Positions 1-6,179 of a DNA stretch of 10,056 nt are shown piece after piece. A program made the translations under genes and the position numbers. Source of the stretch: Gammaproteobacteria bacterium (GTDB lineage: Bacteria; Pseudomonadota; Gammaproteobacteria; UBA6429; Thiohalophilaceae); the NCBI GenBank assembly GCA_011052165.1, contig DRJN01000400.1:1-10056 (forward strand), in the 5' to 3' direction. How positions within the stretch are numbered: position 1 is the stretch's first letter; each line of letters begins with the position of its first letter. Below the pieces are notes generated by a model. It searched no databases and was not told the DNA's origin. It saw only the letters and a list, made by a program, of their open reading frames with translations.

Positions 1-274
1 CAGGAATTCCGATCTTGTGGTAACTGACGTATGGGCAAGTATGGGGCAGGAGGAAGAACAGCTCGAACGGCAAAAGGAATTTGCAGCGTTTCAGGTTAAC
101 AGGGAACTGATGAGTCTCGCCAACAAAGACGCATTGTTCATGCACTGCCTGCCCGCACACCGTGGCGAGGAAGTCACCGCAGACATTATCGATGGACCAC
201 AAAGTGTGGTCTGGGATGAAGCAGAGAACCGTCTTCACGCCCAGAAAGCTTTGCTGGAATTTCTGATGACCTGA
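1..274 (+). CDS. argF: Ornithine carbamoyltransferase, C-terminal part (5' end outside window)
   Basis: Ornithine carbamoyltransferase makes citrulline from carbamoyl phosphate and ornithine in cytoplasmic arginine biosynthesis. The reading frame is already open at base 2 and runs about 90 codons to TGA at 272-274, so only the C-terminal third is present and the start lies to the left. Recognisable family motifs are VTDVWASMGQE (aspartate/tryptophan and SMG of the ornithine-binding loop), the catalytic HCLPAHRG motif with its cysteine, and DEAENRLHAQKA near the C terminus. The usual GTG or ATG codons near the left edge are internal, not starts. The gene converges on the minus-strand locus that fills the rest of the window, and nothing suggests a functional link to it. 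The identification is secure; the choice of argF over argI is only naming convention. Confidence 0.95.
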   Translation, partial: RNSDLVVTDVWASMGQEEEQLERQKEFAAFQVNRELMSLANKDALFMHCLPAHRGEEVTADIIDGPQSVVWDEAENRLHAQKALLEFLMT

Positions 275-288
275 CGCCCATTGGCGTC
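273..288. terminator. Small GC-rich hairpin at the argF stop codon, between converging genes
   Basis: A perfect 6-bp inverted repeat (GACGCC, loop CATT, GGCGTC) begins in the argF stop codon. It sits in the 80-bp gap between argF and the converging minus-strand gene. No run of T follows on either strand, so it is at best a weak or factor-assisted terminator. The rest of 289-354 shows no recognisable element. Confidence 0.3.
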
Positions 289-354
289 GATCTCCGTTTG
301 CCACCACCCGTTCGTTTTCACCCATCCAAGCGGCGTGCCTCGCTTCGCCTCAGG

Positions 355-672
355 TTACGGCACCAGGCAGTAAAATCGCCCGACCACTTCCAGCATAGAG
401 TAAGCAGTAGTCCGATATCCGGTTTCAGTGTTGTCTCGGCTTTCATTCCCGTGAGCAAGCGCCGCAACATGCGCAGCCTCGGGATGCGTTAACACGGCAT
501 CGGAAACAACAATCAGCCGAAAACCTAGTTTCACTTCCGGATCGTCCGTAAAGATCCCGGGGACATGTTCCATCAGTACAAAATAGTGCGAGGAGTTAAT
601 ATAAACCGCGTTCGGTAGCACTCCGTGCGCCATCTCGAATCTTCGTGCCGTTGCCAGGATATGATCAAGCAT
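355..672 (-). CDS. Small protein of unknown function (105 aa), last gene of the minus-strand locus
   Basis: I do not recognise a named family. The 105-residue product starts MLDHILATARRFEMAHG, continues through a segment with PNAVYINSSHYFVLMEHVPG, then LGFRLIVVSDAVLTHPEAAHV, and ends in a more variable tail. It has no signal peptide or membrane segment, so it is probably cytoplasmic. The frame stays open upstream to a TTG at 834, but ATG at 670-672 is preferred. It is preceded by a purine-rich ribosome-binding site (AAAGGG, 8 bases upstream), and the upstream extension has atypical composition and no conserved look. The gene is 162 bp beyond the coiled-coil gene and is preceded by its own candidate Pho-box promoter, so it may be a separate transcript. 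Its base composition looks more AT-rich than the exoprotein gene. That it is a real gene is likely; its function is unknown. Confidence 0.75.
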   Translation of the reverse strand: MLDHILATARRFEMAHGVLPNAVYINSSHYFVLMEHVPGIFTDDPEVKLGFRLIVVSDAVLTHPEAAHVAALAHGNESRDNTETGYRTTAYSMLEVVGRFYCLVP

Positions 673-680
673 CGTTTTGC

Positions 681-686
681 CCTTTC
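681..686 (-). promoter_or_regulatory. Ribosome-binding site that fixes the start of the small unknown gene
   Basis: On the minus strand AAAGGG lies 8 bases before ATG at 670-672. This supports that start over the far upstream TTG at 834. Confidence 0.5.
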
Positions 687-711
687 CCGTCTCTGGATTA
701 ACGTCAGCTTC

Positions 712-717
712 AGTATT
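712..717 (-). promoter_or_regulatory. Candidate -10 hexamer paired with the Pho box at 728-745
   Basis: AATACT (4 of 6 match to TATAAT) starts exactly 10 bp after the end of the Pho-box-like 18-mer. This is the geometry of PhoB-activated promoters, in which the box replaces the -35 element. The implied transcript start is near 705, leaving a leader of roughly 33 bases before ATG at 672. Confidence 0.4.
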
Positions 718-727
718 CCTTGGATAT

Positions 728-745
728 GTTTCAGATAGATGACAG
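728..745 (-). promoter_or_regulatory. Candidate PhoB-binding site (Pho box) upstream of the small unknown gene
   Basis: On the minus strand the 18-mer reads CTGTCAT-CTAT-CTGAAAC. Against the Escherichia coli Pho-box consensus (two 7-bp CTGTCAT-like direct repeats 11 bp apart with an AT-rich 4-bp spacer) the first half-site is perfect, the spacer is AT-rich, and the second half-site keeps CTG and the A. By hand count this is 15 of 18 positions. A -10-like hexamer follows at the expected 10 bp. The site lies in non-coding DNA facing the gene at 355-672. It is inferred from motif and spacing only. Confidence 0.5.
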
Positions 746-806
746 TACGATAGTGATTCTGTTACATATACACGTCCTCTCCCACAGGGAAGAAGCCGGG
801 GTGAGA

Positions 807-832
807 GATTATTCGGAACAGCGGCAATAATC
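807..832. repeat. Perfect 7-bp AT-rich inverted repeat just after the coiled-coil gene
   Basis: GATTATT (807-813) and AATAATC (826-832) are exact reverse complements separated by 12 bases. They lie 2 bases beyond the stop codon of the coiled-coil gene. There is no GC-rich stem or U-tract, so this is not a classical terminator. It could be a weak 3' mRNA structure or a protein-binding palindrome, or it may be chance. Confidence 0.3.
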
Positions 833-834
833 AA

Positions 835-1506
835 TCAACGATCAGAATCCGTGCGTTGACTGATGCTGGCCTGTGAAGGCATGGGAGTGGAAGGCTGATA
901 TGGCGTTACTGTCAGATCTTCGAGGCGAAACCGGTAATCCTGAATTGCTGTTTCCAGTTCCACGCGCCCCAGGCCCAGCACAGGTTCCTTTCCCTTGATA
1001 ACCTGTGCCACAGTCTTGTTCTTGTACTGATCGAGCAAATCCAGACTGGCTTTAAACATTTTCTCATTCTGAGTGCGGCACTGCTCCGTCCACTGGCTCC
1101 GCTCCTGAACTGCATTGACCAGCAGGTTGTTGTCACGCATGGCGCTCCTCAGCGTCTGACTGACATCCCTGTATTTCTCAAGCAGTTGCTTGTATTTGTC
1201 CGAGTCATTACGAATTCGGCCGACCAGCCGGTCGTTATTTTTCTCCGCTTTGCCGAGCTTCTTGCGACTCTTTTCAAGCCCGGATTCCAGCCCGGCAACC
1301 TTGTCCTCCAGCTCATTAACGCGTGCTGAAAGCTGTGAGCTTTCGGCCTGCAACTCGCTTTTCTGCATCGAAAGCCTGCGAATCATAATCTGTGCCTTGT
1401 GCATAGCGTCTGCCGCACTATCTTCACGACGTTCCGCCTGTGCCGGCAGGCTGCACCCAAGCACGACAAGCAGGCCCGAAAAAACCATAAGGTGTCGTTT
1501 TAGCAT
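835..1506 (-). CDS. Exported coiled-coil protein, possible lipoprotein
   Basis: The 223-residue product has an N-terminal export signal (MLKRH, then a hydrophobic stretch through residue 17). Two cleavage readings compete. One is a lipobox-like VLGC with Cys18 and Ser at +2, which would give an outer-membrane lipoprotein. The other is a signal peptidase I site after AQA at residue 24. Residues about 33-125 form a long heptad-rich coiled coil (SELQAESSQLSARVNELEDK and on), followed by a helical C-terminal segment with KNKTVAQVIKGKEPVLGLGR and RVELETAIQDYRFRLE, then a Pro/Ser/Gln-rich tail. A TTG six bases further upstream is possible but sits too close to the ribosome-binding site, so ATG at 1504-1506 is chosen. 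It follows the porin gene by 12 bases, so co-transcription is likely. A role as a periplasmic or outer-membrane accessory of the Ton/porin system is inference from position. Confidence 0.8.
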   Translation of the reverse strand: MLKRHLMVFSGLLVVLGCSLPAQAERREDSAADAMHKAQIMIRRLSMQKSELQAESSQLSARVNELEDKVAGLESGLEKSRKKLGKAEKNNDRLVGRIRNDSDKYKQLLEKYRDVSQTLRSAMRDNNLLVNAVQERSQWTEQCRTQNEKMFKASLDLLDQYKNKTVAQVIKGKEPVLGLGRVELETAIQDYRFRLEDLTVTPYQPSTPMPSQASISQRTDSDR

Positions 1507-1512
1507 AATCAA

Positions 1513-1517
1513 CCTCC
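1513..1517 (-). promoter_or_regulatory. Strong Shine-Dalgarno that decides the coiled-coil gene start
   Basis: GGAGG on the minus strand lies 6 bases before ATG at 1504-1506 and is immediately adjacent to the alternative TTG at 1510-1512. Spacing therefore favours the ATG. Confidence 0.7.
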
Positions 1518-1518
1518 G

Positions 1519-3180
1519 TTAGAACTTTGCGTTCAAATCAAGCTGCAGCACATCGGTGCCCAGCGGCGGCCCATCGATCTCGTCCGCAGACAGATATCGC
1601 ACCTTCAGCCAGGTGTAGTCATTGATGCCGTAACCGCCGCCGATAATCCAGCCTTTGGAATTCGTTCCGCCCAGAAAAAAGTCCGAATCGGTAAACGCGT
1701 CGAGGACCGCATCACGCTCAAGATAACGGTAAGACAGGAACGCCTGCCAGCTGCGTCGTTCGTAAGTCGTCGGCCAGCCGACTGTGAGTTTCAGCGTATA
1801 GCCTTCGGTTTTATCTTTGGATGGATCTTCGGTAAACAGTGTGCTGTTGACAAACATTTGACCGTCGGTCCGTTTGCGGATTGCGTCATCGTCATAACCG
1901 ATATTCTTTACATAGCTACCTGTCAGTATCCAGTGTACCGGTGCAAAGCGTGCCAGGTCATAGCGGGCGGTCAGATCAACAATATCGTAATCGGAAGCCA
2001 GCCCGAAACGGCGCAAGGAGCCACCCGTGTCATTACTGATCTCGAACAGGCTGTTGCCCTTCTGCATAAACTCCGGCGCGGTGTAATCGGTCAGCGTGCT
2101 GTCCAGCGAATTCCGCTTGCCAACGATATTGTCGTAGTTGTAGTACGCCAGCCCGATACGAAATGAGGACTGGTCTTTAAACACTTTCTGAAAACCGAGC
2201 TGAGCACCGAACAACCATTTGTCGTTACTGCTGAGCTCAACTTCCTGTAGGGAGAACGCCCCTACTGTAGCAAACAGGGTGCTATCCTGCTCGTCAATAT
2301 CGTAAAGACTGCCGCCACCGCCAAGGTTGTAGCGGAAACCGGCGGCAAAACCATCGAAGTTCAGATCCTTGTCCCATATAAGGTCGGTCGAAAACCAGGG
2401 ATTGGGAATGCGGCCACCGGTCAGTGTCATCCAGTTGTAACCATCCGCGTTATGTCCCTGGTATTGCAGGTAGGCGCGGTCCAGCACCAACCTGTTTGGA
2501 CTGTTGTAATTACCCAGCGTCTGATTGGTCGACACAGGGTCGTTGAAACTCCCGGTCGTGAGCCGAATACCCGTCTTGAGATTAGTGGTCACCCTGGCAT
2601 CCATCCCGATACGCAGACGCATACGCGCGCGCGTACGGTCTTCGGTGCTGTTGAGCAGAGCCAGTGATCCACCTTCGTTGCTCTGCTGAAAATCGATATG
2701 AGAAAAATCGAAATTATCGGAACTGTACAGATCCTGCTGGCCCCGCAGGCGGATATCACCCTTGAACTTGATGCGTGAAATCCATTCGGGCAGCGCATCG
2801 GGCACCCCCCAGCGTTCCTGCTTTGCCTGGGCCATGACATCCTCGACAACCTGCTCGCGAACCCCGGCCTCAATCTGCTGCCTGATTTCATCCCGAACAA
2901 ATTCCGGCACATAGGGCACCCGCACAACACGACGATCACTCTGTGCCCCTTCATGTTCCGCGCGCTGCGCCTCTTCCTGCGCCTTTTTCTCGGCATTGGC
3001 AATCAGACGATCGGCCTGTTCGCGACTCAACACGCCCTCTTCCACCAACGCCTCAATAAGATTGAGTGTCGTGTTCTTCAGCAGCAGCAGATCGCCCCTT
3101 TCATCCGCGTGCACACGCGTGCCGCCAACCAATACCACGGCTATCGATGCAGCCAGCAGCATTCCGGGCATCTTGTTCAT
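1519..3180 (-). CDS. Putative outer-membrane porin with N-terminal periplasmic helical region
   Basis: The 553-residue product resembles the family annotated as putative porin (Pfam Porin_5 type). A signal peptide ends near VHA at residue 25. Residues about 28-62 (LLLLKNTTLNLIEALVEEGV) and the charged, helical stretch to about residue 125 form a periplasmic N-terminal region typical of this family. From about residue 136 (ISRIKFKGDIRLRGQ) the sequence alternates polar and hydrophobic residues with many aromatics, as in a beta-barrel: AFLSYRYLERD, GWIIGGGYGINDYTWLKVRY. The last residue is Phe in LDLNAKF, matching the usual outer-membrane C-terminal signature. ATG at 3178-3180 has AGGAG 9 bases upstream. 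It lies 50 bp after tonB and 12 bp before the coiled-coil gene. It could be the outer-membrane partner of this Ton system or a passive channel; it shows no TonB-dependent receptor plug domain. Confidence 0.85.
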   Translation of the reverse strand: MNKMPGMLLAASIAVVLVGGTRVHADERGDLLLLKNTTLNLIEALVEEGVLSREQADRLIANAEKKAQEEAQRAEHEGAQSDRRVVRVPYVPEFVRDEIRQQIEAGVREQVVEDVMAQAKQERWGVPDALPEWISRIKFKGDIRLRGQQDLYSSDNFDFSHIDFQQSNEGGSLALLNSTEDRTRARMRLRIGMDARVTTNLKTGIRLTTGSFNDPVSTNQTLGNYNSPNRLVLDRAYLQYQGHNADGYNWMTLTGGRIPNPWFSTDLIWDKDLNFDGFAAGFRYNLGGGGSLYDIDEQDSTLFATVGAFSLQEVELSSNDKWLFGAQLGFQKVFKDQSSFRIGLAYYNYDNIVGKRNSLDSTLTDYTAPEFMQKGNSLFEISNDTGGSLRRFGLASDYDIVDLTARYDLARFAPVHWILTGSYVKNIGYDDDAIRKRTDGQMFVNSTLFTEDPSKDKTEGYTLKLTVGWPTTYERRSWQAFLSYRYLERDAVLDAFTDSDFFLGGTNSKGWIIGGGYGINDYTWLKVRYLSADEIDGPPLGTDVLQLDLNAKF

Positions 3181-3190
3181 TTTTAAAGCT

Positions 3191-3195
3191 CTCCT
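3191..3195 (-). promoter_or_regulatory. Ribosome-binding site of the porin gene
   Basis: AGGAG on the minus strand lies 10 bases before ATG at 3178-3180, within the 50-bp gap between tonB and the porin gene. The rest of that gap is AT-rich on the porin side but shows no convincing promoter. Confidence 0.6.
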
Positions 3196-3230
3196 GATAA
3201 TACGATTTGTAATTAAGCCACCCCACCCGG

Positions 3231-3875
3231 CTAGAGCGTGGAACTGATGCGCAGACGAACCGGCTGTGGCATGTCAGGTGGTGGCGCCACAGCCAGAGCC
3301 TGAATCTGTTCAATGATTTCTTTTAACGCCTCGTCCATTTGACTGTCACCCGTCGAGCCATTCAATTCGACACGGAGAACACGGCCGTCCCGGCCTACCC
3401 ATATTCCGGCTACTACCGAATACGTCTTGCGGCGCATTTCCTCGTGCTCGGCGAACACGTCCTCGATACGCCGTTGCAGCTGGGAGGCGTAATACATAGC
3501 GGGACTCCCCGCGCCGTTTAACAGCCCCCTGCCCCCTTTTCTGCCGATCAGTCCGAAGCTGTCGCCGGCGCCACTCCCGTCTGCGTCCACACCCAACGCC
3601 TCGCCCGGCGGCGGCTCGTCGGCAATCTCCGGCAAGGGTTCCGGCTCCTCGAGTTCGGGAATCTTTACTTCTTCCTTGAACTCGGGTTCAGGCGGCTGTT
3701 CTATTTTGGGTGGCGGTGGCGGCGGTTTGAGCAAAGTGATCTTCTGGATCTTCCTCTTGGGCCGGTCCGGCTTGTTGTCCAGAAAATTCTGGATGGACAG
3801 CACCGCCATGACGCCCACGCCCGCTACCAACATAATCCCGATGATGCGGGGCAGATATTTGCGCAGGGCTGACAT
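3231..3875 (-). CDS. tonB: TonB-family energy transducer
   Basis: The 214-residue protein has the TonB layout. A short cytoplasmic N terminus (MSALRKYLPR) is followed by one membrane segment at about residues 11-32. Next is a periplasmic linker rich in Pro and Glu, including a run of six prolines at 51-56 and alternating Pro/Glu to about 90, and then a Gly-rich hinge (about 95-123). Residues about 124-214 are a TonB C-terminal domain: YYASQLQRRIEDVFAEH, WVGRDGRVLRVELNGSTGD, and the closing MPQPVRLRISSTL. It would transmit energy from ExbB/ExbD to an outer-membrane protein. It starts 5 bp after exbD ends and precedes the porin gene, so it is a dedicated, locus-encoded TonB rather than the housekeeping copy. 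The C-terminal domain is of the short TonB/TolA-like kind; which outer-membrane partner it contacts cannot be read from the sequence. Confidence 0.9.
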   Translation of the reverse strand: MSALRKYLPRIIGIMLVAGVGVMAVLSIQNFLDNKPDRPKRKIQKITLLKPPPPPPKIEQPPEPEFKEEVKIPELEEPEPLPEIADEPPPGEALGVDADGSGAGDSFGLIGRKGGRGLLNGAGSPAMYYASQLQRRIEDVFAEHEEMRRKTYSVVAGIWVGRDGRVLRVELNGSTGDSQMDEALKEIIEQIQALAVAPPPDMPQPVRLRISSTL

Positions 3876-3880
3876 GACCG

Positions 3881-4285
3881 TTACTTGACAAGCTTCTGTG
3901 TCACCAGTCCGATCTGCGTGATATCGAGACGGCCCAGCAGGTCGAGCACATCGACCACCAGTTGGTACTGAACCGAGGAATCGCCCTTGACCACGACCGG
4001 CAGTTGGGGATTAACGGCCTTGTATTGCAACAGCGTGGATTCCAGCTGGCCCAGGGTCACCGGATAGGTATCCAGATAAATCGCGCCATCCGCGGTAATC
4101 GTAATTGCCTTGGTCTGCGGCTTGGCCAGGCTGGGCGTCGAGCTGGCCTTGGGGAGATTGACTGCAATACCCTGCACACTCGCCGTGGTCATGATGATGA
4201 AAATGATGAGCAACACGTAGGCCAGATCCAGCATCGGTGTGATGTTGATATCGTCGTAGGGTTCGTTTTCTTCCTGAACGTTCAT
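3881..4285 (-). CDS. exbD: ExbD-family proton channel subunit
   Basis: The 134-residue protein is close in length to classical ExbD. A short cytoplasmic N terminus leads to DINITPMLDLAYVLLIIFII: the family TPMLD motif followed by a single membrane helix at about residues 18-38. Asp20 corresponds by motif to the essential protonatable Asp of ExbD/TolR. After the membrane, VNLP (residues 42-45) occupies the place of the conserved VDLP motif of ExbD, with Asn for Asp. Residues about 57-134 form the periplasmic domain (ITITADGAIYLD, PVVVKGDSSVQYQLVVDVLD). ATG at 4283-4285 is 12 bp after the exbB stop codon. It would act with the upstream ExbB-like protein in the inner membrane to drive TonB. Confidence 0.93.
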   Translation of the reverse strand: MNVQEENEPYDDINITPMLDLAYVLLIIFIIMTTASVQGIAVNLPKASSTPSLAKPQTKAITITADGAIYLDTYPVTLGQLESTLLQYKAVNPQLPVVVKGDSSVQYQLVVDVLDLLGRLDITQIGLVTQKLVK

Positions 4286-4297
4286 GCTGGCATGGCC

Positions 4298-6115
4298 TCA
4301 GCTGTAGTCTTCCGCGATCTTGGCGATGAACTCGTCAGCGAACACGCGCATGTCCGACTGGATTTCCCTGATGCACGTGCCGAGATAGTTGTAGGCGAAC
4401 AGCGCGGGGATGGCGACGGCCAGACCGGCCACGGTTGCAACCAGGGCGGCGGCGATACCCGGTGCGATCGAATTCACGTTCACGTCTCCGGACGCGGCGA
4501 TCGCGGCGAAGGTAATCATGACGCCCACCACGGTACCGAGCAGGCCGAGGAAGGGTCCGCCGGAGATGGCGATGGTCAGCAACACCATCTGGCTGTTGAG
4601 CTTCTGTGTTTCGCGCGTCATCACGCTGTCCATGGTGGCCTTGATGGCGCCAATCGCCTGCGGCGACAGTGTGGTGACAGCCGCCCGCGCGCCGACACTC
4701 TTTGCCATGCGATGATGAACCTCCTGCACCCCGGCATGATAGATACGGTAGAGCGGGGAACTCTGAAAGTGATCGTGCTTGCCGGCCAAAGCCATCATCA
4801 ACGGCGACTCTTCCAGCTCCCTGTCGTCCTCGCTCTCTTCGTTATCCAGATCCCCGATATGCCCCGCACCGAGTTTCGCGAAGTGACGGTCAAAGCCGCG
4901 GTTATCCCTGAGCACGCGGTTGATCACGACACCCTTGTTGATCATCACCACCCAGCTGATTGCCGCCATGATGGCCAGCACCACAATAACCACCCAGCCG
5001 TCCAGCGTGACATTGTGCAGCGTGGTTATAAAATAGGATTCCTCGCCACCGTCACCGCCCTGGTCGGTGTCTTCGCCGTAGACGATCATGCCGGTGCCGG
5101 GCGACTGCGACTGCACCAGTGCGGCCAGCCATGCCTCGCTACGGGCGACCGAGGAAATTTGCAGCTCGTCGATAGCGCCGACAAAGCCCGGCACAGACTC
5201 CCCGACCTGACCGACAAGGATGTCACCGGCCAGCACGGGCGTGGTCACCGCAAGGCTCTGCACCGGCACACCATCGAGGAACAGTTGCAGGGTAGCGCCC
5301 GTCAGTACCAGTGCGGCATGATGCCAGCTACCGGGTACGAAGTTCGCGGGCCGGGTTTCGGCAGACTGCTCACCCACAGTCAACCGCGCCACCAGACCGG
5401 CGGAGGTCAGCTCAAGCGCCAGGGAACCCGCCTCGCTGTTGCGTATCAGCATGGGCTGAGTGTCCGCCGGCAGCGTATCGACATGGAACCAGAACCCGAC
5501 CGTCCAGCCTTTGTCCGGATCAACCTGCAGCGAAGGATTATCTGCAATACGCAACTGCGCGGTCCCGTTAAAACGCGCACCCGCCCCAATCAACGCATCC
5601 GCGATTATCTCGCCTGTCCAGCCGGCCGGCTGATTCCCATAGGCGGTACTGTCACCCGGCGCGGTAGCGCCCTTGTCGAAGTGATACACCAGTGTCTGGC
5701 CGGCGTCATAAGTGCCCGCCGGGTCTTCTGCATTCACAGCACCGGCGTTGCCGTAATACATCCAGAACCGGTTGGCGTCGGAACCGGGAAGCAACACCGG
5801 AACCTTGACCCAGATGAGCGCCATTTCGTTGATGGGATCGAATTTTTCGACATGAAACTTCAGCGGCGTCTGATCGTCTTCCGACATAAAGCGCAGGTCG
5901 CGCGCGTCCTCGGCCATATCCAGAAAGTAGCCGAAATTACCGGTATGCAGACGAACCAGCACCGGTACTTCATTCACCTCCACCGGCAGGTTTGCACCCA
6001 CCGGCGAGGTATCGACACTGATTGCCTTACGATAGGCCCAGTCCGTATTCCACCAGGCATGCGCCAGCATCGGCGCCAACAGAAGCACAAGGAAGATCAG
6101 ATTGCGCAGTTTCAT
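4298..6115 (-). CDS. exbB: ExbB/MotA/TolQ-family proton channel with signal peptide, DUF2341 and LamG-like periplasmic domains
   Basis: The 605-residue protein is far longer than classical ExbB (about 240). It has a cleavable signal peptide ending at AHA (residue 20). A DUF2341-type region spans about 22-125 (WWNTDWAYRKAISVD, VPVLVRLHTGNF, RFWMYYGNA), and a concanavalin/LamG-like domain about 138-330 (WTVGFWFHVD, GSWHHAALVLTGATLQLFLD, FVGAIDELQISS). An acidic Gly-rich linker precedes membrane segment 1 at about 372-392. A cytoplasmic loop with an acidic patch (425-437) follows. The channel core has membrane segments at about 511-540 and 550-576, carrying GLLGTVVGVMITF (Thr528) and PGIAAALVATVAGLAVAIP (Thr561). 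Those threonines match the conserved pore threonines of ExbB. The extension falls on the periplasmic side, consistent with ExbB topology. It is the first gene of the exbB-exbD-tonB-porin set and is preceded by a candidate Pho-box promoter. Confidence 0.92.
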   Translation of the reverse strand: MKLRNLIFLVLLLAPMLAHAWWNTDWAYRKAISVDTSPVGANLPVEVNEVPVLVRLHTGNFGYFLDMAEDARDLRFMSEDDQTPLKFHVEKFDPINEMALIWVKVPVLLPGSDANRFWMYYGNAGAVNAEDPAGTYDAGQTLVYHFDKGATAPGDSTAYGNQPAGWTGEIIADALIGAGARFNGTAQLRIADNPSLQVDPDKGWTVGFWFHVDTLPADTQPMLIRNSEAGSLALELTSAGLVARLTVGEQSAETRPANFVPGSWHHAALVLTGATLQLFLDGVPVQSLAVTTPVLAGDILVGQVGESVPGFVGAIDELQISSVARSEAWLAALVQSQSPGTGMIVYGEDTDQGGDGGEESYFITTLHNVTLDGWVVIVVLAIMAAISWVVMINKGVVINRVLRDNRGFDRHFAKLGAGHIGDLDNEESEDDRELEESPLMMALAGKHDHFQSSPLYRIYHAGVQEVHHRMAKSVGARAAVTTLSPQAIGAIKATMDSVMTRETQKLNSQMVLLTIAISGGPFLGLLGTVVGVMITFAAIAASGDVNVNSIAPGIAAALVATVAGLAVAIPALFAYNYLGTCIREIQSDMRVFADEFIAKIAEDYS

Positions 6116-6145
6116 GGTTATATAACTCGCCCCGCAGAAGCTGGC

Positions 6146-6151
6146 ATTCTC
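6146..6151 (-). promoter_or_regulatory. Candidate -10 hexamer paired with the Pho box at 6162-6179
   Basis: GAGAAT (4 of 6 match to TATAAT) begins exactly 10 bp after the Pho-box-like 18-mer, the spacing expected of a PhoB-activated promoter. The implied transcript start is near 6139, about 24 bases before the exbB-like ATG at 6113-6115. Confidence 0.4.
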
Positions 6152-6161
6152 TTACCTGAAG

Positions 6162-6179
6162 ATGACAGCAGTGTGACAA
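6162..6179 (-). promoter_or_regulatory. Candidate PhoB-binding site (Pho box) upstream of the exbB-like gene
   Basis: On the minus strand the 18-mer reads TTGTCAC-ACTG-CTGTCAT: two TGTCA cores 11 bp apart, the direct-repeat period of the Pho box. The second half-site is a perfect CTGTCAT and the first matches 5 of 7. The 4-bp spacer is not AT-rich, which weakens it (about 13 of 18 by hand count). It sits in the 105-bp gap between the exoprotein gene and the exbB-like gene, pointing at the latter. Inferred only from motif, spacing and the companion -10. Confidence 0.5.

Noticed and set aside
673..834. N-terminal extension of the small unknown gene back to TTG at 834, directly abutting the coiled-coil stop codon
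   Set aside because: The extension would contain the Pho-box promoter, starts with a rare codon without a ribosome-binding site, and has unstructured composition. ATG at 672 has a good ribosome-binding site.
3874..3891. A further Pho-box-like 18-mer on the minus strand (TTGTCAAGTAACGGTCAT) at the tonB start
   Set aside because: By hand count it matches about 14 of 18 positions, but it overlaps the tonB start codon and the end of exbD. The required -10 would fall inside tonB, where the sequence CGCAAA is not -10-like. It shows that match count alone is not sufficient evidence.
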